Source: Azospirillum sp. TSH64 (lineage in GTDB: Bacteria; Pseudomonadota; Alphaproteobacteria; Azospirillales; Azospirillaceae). From it: DNA of 64,000 nucleotides. Under the pieces are notes generated by a model. That model worked only from the letters and a program-made list of their open reading frames with translations. It searched no databases and had not been told where the DNA came from. Below are positions 54,231 through 60,931 of the stretch, one piece after another. Where the stretch lies: the NCBI RefSeq assembly GCF_003116035.1, contig NZ_LGQW01000001.1:1-64000 (forward strand), in the 5' to 3' direction. Both the position numbers and the translations under genes were made by a program. The first letter of the stretch is position 1; every line of letters starts with the position of its first letter.

Positions 54231-54727
54231 CCGGGCAGATCAGGGGGAATGTGGTCGGGCTGGAGGATGTGATGGTGATCGCCACCGACGATGCCACCCT
54301 GGCCACTGACCACGCGCAGGACGTGAAGCACATCGTCGACCACCTCAAGGCCGAGCGGCGCGACGAGCACGCCCTGCACAAGACCGTGCACCGCCCCTGG
54401 GGCTCGTACCGTGGCAGCCGTTTCCAGGTCAAGCGGATCACCGCCAAGCCGGGCGAGCGGCTGTCCTTGCAGATGCACCAACACCGGGCGGAGCACTGGA
54501 TCGTGGTCGAGGGTACGACGCTGGTCAGACGCGGGGAGGAGGAGATCTTCGTCTCCGGGAACCAGTCCGTCTACATCCCGATGGGAACGACGCACCGGCT
54601 GGAAAATTCAGGAAAGGTGCCACTACACTTGATCGAGGTTCAGTCAAGGGCTTATCTCGGCGAAGATGAAATTATTCGCTTAGACGATGGTTATTGGTCA
54701 AGGTTGGATACTTCGATCGTGATTTAA
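54227..54727 (+). CDS. Cupin-only mannose-6-P isomerase/ManC C-terminal protein
   Basis: 166 residues. It matches the C-terminal part of bifunctional mannose-1-phosphate guanylyltransferase/phosphomannose isomerase: it opens with the tail of the nucleotidyltransferase ('EDVMVIATDDATLATDHAQD') and continues with the cupin isomerase 'VHRPWGSYRGSRFQVKRITA', 'KPGERLSLQMHQHRAEHWIV' and 'SVYIPMGTTHRLENSGKVPL' (metal-binding His set). The pyrophosphorylase half is missing. It starts inside the stop codon of the preceding glycosyltransferase gene, so it is a genuine short gene rather than a random fragment, or a recent truncation kept in frame. It could supply mannose-6-phosphate. Confidence 0.82.
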   Translation: MTGQIRGNVVGLEDVMVIATDDATLATDHAQDVKHIVDHLKAERRDEHALHKTVHRPWGSYRGSRFQVKRITAKPGERLSLQMHQHRAEHWIVVEGTTLVRRGEEEIFVSGNQSVYIPMGTTHRLENSGKVPLHLIEVQSRAYLGEDEIIRLDDGYWSRLDTSIVI

Positions 54728-54771
54728 TAATATTTCTCATTCCCGATTTTTCACATGAGGAGATAAGTGAT

Positions 54772-55347
54772 ATGCAGCAATATATAGAGGCGGCGGGCCT
54801 TCTAGCTACGCTTCCCGCTATTAAAGGGACCAGTATCTATGCCAATTTCGACGGACTCGATTTTGATCATGGTGCTGCGCTGATATACGGCTGGGCATTC
54901 GATGCGGCGAGCCCAGACAGTACCCCTGAAATACTGGTCTTTGGGTCCACCGGAATAATCGGTCGCGGAAAAGCAGATCTGGCTCGACCTGATGTTAACG
55001 ATGCTGGTGTGCCGAGAGTCGAGGTCGGGTTTCGAGTTCGTTTGAAGCCGAGAGCAAACGAGAGAAAGTTGAAGATTGTCGTGGATTCCGGCAAACAACA
55101 GCATATACTACTTGAGATCAGGCTAACGGAAAACCTTCCCACTTGCGTATTGACTAGAGAAGACGTTATTTCAGTATTCGGACTTCTATTTCATCGTATC
55201 CCAGAGAGCGATGACGCGATTAATCATCAGTTATCTGTGCACAGATCTAAGGATAGCTTGTTTGCTGCTCTGTTTCGATCTCCCGAATTTCATGAGAAAA
55301 ATATGGATGTGATTGCTTTGTTGCGCGCCAATACTGAAGGCAATTAA
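54772..55347 (+). CDS. Hypothetical protein with beta-sandwich-like module and DUF4214-like tail
   Basis: 191 residues from ATG 54772 with GAGGAGA upstream; a longer frame to 54694 overlaps the previous gene. The middle 'GAALIYGWAFDAASPDSTPE' ... 'VEVGFRVRLKP' matches the module in the two large glycosyltransferases. The C-terminus 'DVISVFGLLFHRIPESDDAI' ... 'LFAALFRSPEFHEKNMD' is DUF4214-like. It lacks a catalytic domain, so it may be a stand-alone accessory or acceptor-binding protein. Low GC content (AT-rich codons) distinguishes it from neighbours and suggests acquisition. Confidence 0.6.
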   Translation: MQQYIEAAGLLATLPAIKGTSIYANFDGLDFDHGAALIYGWAFDAASPDSTPEILVFGSTGIIGRGKADLARPDVNDAGVPRVEVGFRVRLKPRANERKLKIVVDSGKQQHILLEIRLTENLPTCVLTREDVISVFGLLFHRIPESDDAINHQLSVHRSKDSLFAALFRSPEFHEKNMDVIALLRANTEGN

Positions 55348-55348
55348 T

Positions 55349-57568
55349 ATGAATACCTCAATCGTGATCAATACTTATAATCGAGCATCTCAGCTCCGCG
55401 ATTGCCTACGTGCCCTTCGCAACCTCGAAGGTCAATTCGAGGTCGTCGTTGTGAACGGTCCGTCGACAGACGAGACGCGAGCACTCTGCAACGAATACGC
55501 TTCATCCATCACATATCTCGAATGCCCAGAAAGAAATCTCTCCGTTTCGCGGAATGTTGGTATTGCAAACGCGATGGGTGACATTATTGCATTTATAGAT
55601 GACGACGCAGTGGTCCATCCGTCTTGGTTAAACAAGCTTCTGGAAAAGTATAATTCAGACGATGTTGTTGGGGTTGGCGGCTTTACCAGAGATCATACAG
55701 GAAAGCGATACCAAGCAACTTCCACACTTTGCGATAGACTGGGAAATGCCTACACTGTACCCAGTGGGATTTCACGCGAAATATTTTGCTTCCCCGGATC
55801 GCCTCTGTTTCCCTCTCTTCTTGGGACCAACTCGTCGTTCCGCGCGTCGGCGCTGCGAGAGATTGGTGGCTTCGACGAAACCTTCGCTTACTTCCTCGAT
55901 GAGACGGACGTCTGCTTAAGGCTCGTGGACCAAGGTGGGCAGATCGTGTACGCCCCCGATGCCCTTATCTATCATCGCTACGCGCCGAGCCATCTGCGGA
56001 ACCCAAATAAGGTTCCGACCACGTTGCATATCCCCAGCCGAAGCAAGGCCTACTTCATGTACCGACATGGCGTGACGGCACTAGACGAGATCGCTGTGAC
56101 GGTCGAAATCGTTAAGTACCGCGACGGCTTGCGCCGGGACAACCGGTGGCTCCGCGAGCACAACTATCTCAGCCCGGCTGCCGAAGCGCTCCTCAACCAG
56201 GAGGTGGAACTCGGCATCGAGGAAGGCCGTGAGCTGTCCCGGCGTCCCGCCCCCACCAACCTATTGGAACGCGCGGCGGATGTCGCCAAAAGGCCCTTCA
56301 AGGGGTTCAACGCCCGCGGCGCCCAAAAGCTGCGGATCGCGCTGGTCTCTCAGGGATATCCTCCAAACGACACCGCTGGCATCGCACGGTGGACGGAGCA
56401 TGTCGCCAGTGGCCTCGCGGCACGCGGGCATCGGGTTCATGTCATTACCCGCGCAGAAGCCGAACCGACGGTCGATTTCCGGGACGGTGTCTGGGTCCAC
56501 AAGGTGCGAGCTGTTGAGGGTGGAGAACTCGGTGAGGTGACCGCCGCGATCGACATACCGGGCGACCTCGCCCACTGGTCGGCCGGCGTGTACGTGGAAC
56601 TGCAGGAGATCGGTTTTACGAACCTAGATTTGGTTTCCGCGCCAATTTGGGACGTCGAGGGACTCGTCCCCCTGCTACTCTCGCCCATCCCCGTGGTGAC
56701 GTCTCTGCACACCACCTATAAGCTCGCCTACCCTCACAAGCCGGACTGGCACCGCCCCCTGTACGACTTTAACCACGTCCAGCGCGTCATCAAGGCCGAA
56801 CAGTTCCTCTTCGAAAAGGCACCGTACTTCCTCGGCAACACGGAAGCGGTCGTGAAGGAAATCCACGACGCCTACGGCGTCGACATCGCGCCGCGGACGA
56901 TCATCGTCCCCCACGGTGTCTCCGTGCCGCAAATGCCAAAGACTATGAAGACGGAAGCGGGCGACGAGATCACAGTCCTGTTCGTCGGGCGCCAGGAAAC
57001 CCGCAAGGGGTTCGACACGGCGCTGGATGCGGCCCTTCGTGTCTGCGCGCAGGTTCCCGACGTCTCATTCCGCTTTATCGGCGCCACGACGGAAGACCAG
57101 AACAGCAAGCGAGCGGTCCATCGTCTTCAAGAGGGCGCATCCGCGGTGCTGGCACAGCGGATCCATATCGAAGGCTACCGTCCGGACGACCAACTGGCCG
57201 AAGCCTACGCCAACTGCGACATTTTTCTCGCTCCCTCCCGCTTCGAATCCTTCGGCCTTGTGGCCATCGAAGCAATGCGATACGGAAAACCCGTTATTGC
57301 TGGTAACGTAGGTGGACTTGCGGAGGTTGTTGAGCCGTTGAAGACGGGGCTTCTCGTCGATCCTAACGATCCCGAAGAAATCGCGCAGGCCGTTCTCAAA
57401 CTCGTCCACGACCGAAACCTTCGCCGGCAACTTGGAAATGCTGCCCGGCAGAGCTTCCTTGCGAAATACACCTTGGAGCAGATGGTCGAAGGCATCGAGG
57501 CTGCTTACGCCTCCTTCCAAGAGGTGGACACGTCTTCTAACACAGCGCTGGAGGAAGTCAGATCATGA
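55349..57568 (+). CDS. GT2-GT4 fusion glycosyltransferase
   Basis: 739 residues from ATG 55349 with GAAGG upstream. Residues 1-270 are a GT2 domain: 'TSIVINTYNRASQLRDCLRA', DDD in 'DIIAFIDDDAVVHPSWLNKL' and 'IGGFDETFAYFLDETDVCLR'. From about 325 a GT4 domain begins: 'LRIALVSQGYPPNDTAGIAR', 'ITVLFVGRQETRKGFDTALD' and 'FLAPSRFESFGLVAIEAMRY' (E-x7-E). One chain could add two residues in succession. The first third has lower GC than the rest. The next gene overlaps its stop as ATGA. Confidence 0.87.
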   Translation: MNTSIVINTYNRASQLRDCLRALRNLEGQFEVVVVNGPSTDETRALCNEYASSITYLECPERNLSVSRNVGIANAMGDIIAFIDDDAVVHPSWLNKLLEKYNSDDVVGVGGFTRDHTGKRYQATSTLCDRLGNAYTVPSGISREIFCFPGSPLFPSLLGTNSSFRASALREIGGFDETFAYFLDETDVCLRLVDQGGQIVYAPDALIYHRYAPSHLRNPNKVPTTLHIPSRSKAYFMYRHGVTALDEIAVTVEIVKYRDGLRRDNRWLREHNYLSPAAEALLNQEVELGIEEGRELSRRPAPTNLLERAADVAKRPFKGFNARGAQKLRIALVSQGYPPNDTAGIARWTEHVASGLAARGHRVHVITRAEAEPTVDFRDGVWVHKVRAVEGGELGEVTAAIDIPGDLAHWSAGVYVELQEIGFTNLDLVSAPIWDVEGLVPLLLSPIPVVTSLHTTYKLAYPHKPDWHRPLYDFNHVQRVIKAEQFLFEKAPYFLGNTEAVVKEIHDAYGVDIAPRTIIVPHGVSVPQMPKTMKTEAGDEITVLFVGRQETRKGFDTALDAALRVCAQVPDVSFRFIGATTEDQNSKRAVHRLQEGASAVLAQRIHIEGYRPDDQLAEAYANCDIFLAPSRFESFGLVAIEAMRYGKPVIAGNVGGLAEVVEPLKTGLLVDPNDPEEIAQAVLKLVHDRNLRRQLGNAARQSFLAKYTLEQMVEGIEAAYASFQEVDTSSNTALEEVRS

Positions 57569-57951
57569 GGCTGGATCGAAACATGGTCGTCCAGGCACTT
57601 GACACCTTCACGGATGTTCAGCCCTCCGATATCGAGGTGAGCAAGCTCCTCTCCTATGTGGAAGGTCCCAAGGACCTGCTATGCCACATATTGCTGAACA
57701 CCGATTTCCTAGCCAAATACCCGGAGGTGGCGGCGACCCTCCAGGAACTCTCGGGGCCCATGTCGCGCTCGTTACTCGCCTCTCCCGACGCGGCTCTGCT
57801 ACGGGCGCGGATGAAGCGCTCTCTGCTTCATGATCTTTACGAGAAGCAGAAAAGGTGGGTATCAAAGACGGAAGAACTCAATCAACTCGAAACCGAAATA
57901 CTTGGCCTGAAGAACAAGATTGCTGCTGTTGGTAAGAACGGGACGCTCTAG
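57565..57951 (+). CDS. Hypothetical helical protein with C-terminal coiled coil
   Basis: 128 residues, ATGA-coupled to the GT2-GT4 gene. The N-terminal 60 residues have weak resemblance to the DUF4214-like 'LL.....F...P' pattern ('KDLLCHILLNTDFLAKYPEV'). The C-terminus 'KTEELNQLETEILGLKNKIA' is a coiled coil. It may be a partner of the glycosyltransferases on either side. No family recognised. Confidence 0.6.
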   Translation: MRLDRNMVVQALDTFTDVQPSDIEVSKLLSYVEGPKDLLCHILLNTDFLAKYPEVAATLQELSGPMSRSLLASPDAALLRARMKRSLLHDLYEKQKRWVSKTEELNQLETEILGLKNKIAAVGKNGTL

Positions 57952-58034
57952 TGGTGAATGCGGTCCGGTGTGGAAGATCGCAGCATGATGTGCTCTGGTG
58001 TCTGTCTTTATCGTGTAAGTTGGGCTTCTGGCAA

Positions 58035-59309
58035 ATGAGTGAAATAGCGACTCTCTCGTCCGCAGCGATCGTGCAGCAGAAGCTCCTCGGTCGGCTCGCC
58101 TGCCCGATAACGCGCGGCGCGCTGGAGGTCTTGCCTCTGGTGCAGTCGGCCGGAGCGGTGAAGGAAGCAGTCCTATGGAGCCCGCGGCTCGGGTCCGTCG
58201 TCGGCGAGATCCGGAACTTCCAGATCGACTTCGTGCGTTTCCAGTCGGGGATCGACGTGGGTACGATCCGAGCGCGTATTGTCGAAGGGCACCTGCCGTC
58301 GTATGAGGAGCAGCAGCAAGTCTGGACCGCATTCCCTCCCAACGATGCCCTGTTCACGTACAGCGGCGACTGGCGCCCGATTGAGAACATGGTGGTTACG
58401 GATTGCGAAACAAGGCCAACAACCATTCGCTGGCAGATCGACCGTCCATGCCAAATTATCTTCGGCGCGCATCCCTGGTCGGGCCATGTGGATGTGCTCG
58501 TCAATGGGGAAGTGATCCACCAGCTCGACCTCTACGAGCCGCACACGACCGTTCCGAGAACCGTCGCCGTCAAGCCGGCCCGGCCGGACACCCCATCCGA
58601 AGTCGTCGTCCATGCCAAGGGCACCCAATCGACGCAGAGTATGGGCCAACAGTGCCTGTTTTCGGGGTGCGAAATTGCCACGGAGAAGGTCGAGCCTATC
58701 CGTTTCGAGAAGAAGCTGCGTGTCCGGGGCGCCAGCTATACGAACCGGTTCAGAGAAATGCTGGCAGCGGTGCCGGCCAGCGGCCTGTGTCTCGACATTG
58801 GAGGTGGCAACCGGCAGTTAGACGATCCCCGATACGTCAACCTCGATTATGCTCCATATGACGAACCTGACATCGTCGGCGATGCGCTCAAGTTGCCGTT
58901 CGCGAGCGACACTTTTGAATTCATATATTCGACCGGCGTCATCGAGCACCTGAAAGATCCAAATCTCGCTGGGAAGGAAATTTATCGCGTCACGAAGCCC
59001 GGTGGGAAAGTCCTCATCGGCATGGCGTTCATGCAGCCGATCCACAGCGAAGGACAACACTTCTTCAATGGAACGGTTTGGGGTCTTGAGGAGATGCTCA
59101 AGGATTTTCGGATCGATGACGTCTTCTGGGAGGGCTCCATGAGTTTCTTGATCGAGTGGATGATACAATGCACTCATGTCGATCGACTTGCGGACTCCAG
59201 AAAAGTTCAGAATATTTTGGAAACAGTAAAGGAATGGGACAAGCTAGTGACATATGATCGACTGAAATATATTGCCAACGGTGTTTGGTTGTGCGGTACC
59301 AAAATCTGA
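58035..59309 (+). CDS. SAM-dependent methyltransferase with Trm112-like N-terminus
   Basis: 424 residues from ATG 58035; a GTG at 57951 overlapping the upstream TAG is in frame. The N-terminus 'LLGRLACPITRGALEVLPL' resembles Trm112-type helpers of sugar methyltransferases. A central beta-rich region ('QIIFGAHPWSGHVDVLVNGE') follows, then a class I methyltransferase: 'CLDIGGGNRQLDDPRYVNLD', 'DALKLPFASDTFEFIYSTGV' and 'IEHLKDPNLAGKEIYRVTKP', typical of Methyltransf_11. It may methylate a glycan end. It overlaps no neighbour but is closely packed. Confidence 0.82.
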   Translation: MSEIATLSSAAIVQQKLLGRLACPITRGALEVLPLVQSAGAVKEAVLWSPRLGSVVGEIRNFQIDFVRFQSGIDVGTIRARIVEGHLPSYEEQQQVWTAFPPNDALFTYSGDWRPIENMVVTDCETRPTTIRWQIDRPCQIIFGAHPWSGHVDVLVNGEVIHQLDLYEPHTTVPRTVAVKPARPDTPSEVVVHAKGTQSTQSMGQQCLFSGCEIATEKVEPIRFEKKLRVRGASYTNRFREMLAAVPASGLCLDIGGGNRQLDDPRYVNLDYAPYDEPDIVGDALKLPFASDTFEFIYSTGVIEHLKDPNLAGKEIYRVTKPGGKVLIGMAFMQPIHSEGQHFFNGTVWGLEEMLKDFRIDDVFWEGSMSFLIEWMIQCTHVDRLADSRKVQNILETVKEWDKLVTYDRLKYIANGVWLCGTKI

Positions 59310-59343
59310 TTATCTGCGCGCCTTGCTTCCGAGGACAATTAGA

Positions 59344-60570
59344 ATGATTAAGCTTCAGGTTCCTGAGATCACACGTCGAGGATTATACGCACTGGCGACA
59401 ACGCAGGAGTGGAAACCCTACGACCTGCCGAAGCTGGGGACGGTTGCCCAGATGGCGGAAACGGCCGGGGCCACTATGACGTTCATGTGCCCGCCCGGCC
59501 GCGTCGGCATTTGGCTGCTGCGGCACGCATGGAGCGGGCTCGTGGAGATCACCTGCGCCGGCCACTCCATTGTGGTTGACCTCTACGCCGAACACCAGGA
59601 CGAGGGCTTCTTTCATTATATCGACGCCGGTCCGCACGGCGCTGCCGAAGTCGTTGTCCGGGTTCTCGGACGGCGGAACTCAACGTCCGGCGGCGATCAA
59701 GTCTGGGTTGTCGGATTGGCCGTGGAGGCTCTGCCGGACGAGCGGGGAGACGTCCTGACGTTGTCGCCCGGCTGCAAGTTGATCAATGCCGAGTGGGGGC
59801 GCTTCCTCGTTCTGCTGACAGACAAGGACATTCCCAACGTCATCCAGTCCACAGGGACATGGGGCGGGGACGACATCGGGCTGTTCAAGGCGTGTGTCCG
59901 ACGCGGCGATGCCGTGCTCGATGTCGGTGCGAACTTCGGCCATCACTCGGTCGTTTTCTCCCAACTGGTCGGGCCGGAGGGGGTTGTCGTCTCAATCGAA
60001 GCGCAGCGGGTCATGTACCAGTTGCTGAATGCGAACTGCGTGCTGAACGGTTGCCGAAACGTTAGGACGGTGCATGTCGCCGCGTCGGATCGACCTGGGA
60101 AATTGACGCTGTACCCCATCGATTACGAGCATGAGTGCAATTTCGGGAGCCTTGGCATCAATCCACAGCCGCCAGAGAATGCTGCTGCGGAAACAGTTGA
60201 CGCAGCACCTCTGGACGATCTTCTCCAGCAATCCTTTCCCGACATCAGGATTGGGTTCATCAAAATCGACGTCCAGAGTTACGAGTTATTCGTGCTGCGC
60301 GGTCTTGACCGGTGCCTACGCGAACACCGTCCGTTTGTGTTTTTCGAAGTGTCACCCCATTGGATGCAACTTGCTGGGTATGATTATCGAGTGATCTACG
60401 AATTTCTCGGCGGCCTGGGTTATGGCTTCCGGCACCGGGCGGACGTCGAGGTGGGGGCAGCAGGCTTCCCCAAGCGCTCTCTGGACGACCAGTACGAATG
60501 GGACGTGCTTGCCATTCCGACCGAACGGATGCGGGAGGTTGCTGCGGCCGGCACTGGCCGCTGGAGGTAG
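59344..60570 (+). CDS. FkbM-family methyltransferase with N-terminal extension
   Basis: 408 residues from ATG 59344 with GAGGAC upstream. The first ~170 residues are a beta-rich domain similar in style to that of the preceding gene ('VGIWLLRHAWSGLVEITCAG'). The catalytic part shows 'RRGDAVLDVGANFGHHSVVF', 'VSIEAQRVMYQLLNANCVLN' and the FkbM signature 'IRIGFIKIDVQSYELFVLRG'. Paired with the preceding methyltransferase, it probably caps or decorates glycan residues. Confidence 0.85.
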   Translation: MIKLQVPEITRRGLYALATTQEWKPYDLPKLGTVAQMAETAGATMTFMCPPGRVGIWLLRHAWSGLVEITCAGHSIVVDLYAEHQDEGFFHYIDAGPHGAAEVVVRVLGRRNSTSGGDQVWVVGLAVEALPDERGDVLTLSPGCKLINAEWGRFLVLLTDKDIPNVIQSTGTWGGDDIGLFKACVRRGDAVLDVGANFGHHSVVFSQLVGPEGVVVSIEAQRVMYQLLNANCVLNGCRNVRTVHVAASDRPGKLTLYPIDYEHECNFGSLGINPQPPENAAAETVDAAPLDDLLQQSFPDIRIGFIKIDVQSYELFVLRGLDRCLREHRPFVFFEVSPHWMQLAGYDYRVIYEFLGGLGYGFRHRADVEVGAAGFPKRSLDDQYEWDVLAIPTERMREVAAAGTGRWR

Positions 60571-60931
60571 ATGGGCGGGTGAACCCACTCCAGGCCGAAC
60601 TGTCTACAAGACGGAAACCGACTGGATCTGATCTGTCCGAAGATGTCAGGCGCTCATCGCCCCTTCTCGAACGAGAGCAGGCCGCCGGAGATGTAGGCGG
60701 TGGCCGCGGCGTACCGTTCGAGAAGGGGCGATGAGCGCCTGACCTTACGACGGAGGGGCGGCACATCGGCACCTCTCCCCGACCGCGGCGCACCAGCAGG
60801 GCTCAGATACATCCCTCGTCTCCACAGTGGGGAAAAATCACCATTCATCAGATGACGAGCATGACCTTTCAATTACTCGAATATACAGGCGATCCTAACC
60901 GGCAAGGGCCACGGATTTAATTTTCTTGAAT
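60571..60931. other. 361-bp spacer
   Basis: Holds the perfect inverted repeat described separately. The ~90 bases before the sulfatase gene are AT-rich and probably contain its promoter. No gene seen. Confidence 0.5.
60645..60743. repeat. Perfect 29-bp inverted repeat with 41-base loop
   Basis: Arms at 60645-60673 and 60715-60743 are exact complements (arm core CGCTCATCGCCCCTTCTCG). The loop is GC-rich with its own minor pairing. It lies between the methyltransferase and the sulfatase gene. It may be a small non-autonomous element (MITE), a strong transcript hairpin, or a site for a DNA-binding protein; the sequence does not decide. Confidence 0.9.

Noticed and set aside
60645..60743. Integron attC site
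   Set aside because: No integrase, no conserved core sites at the ends, arms perfectly complementary and no cassette array nearby.
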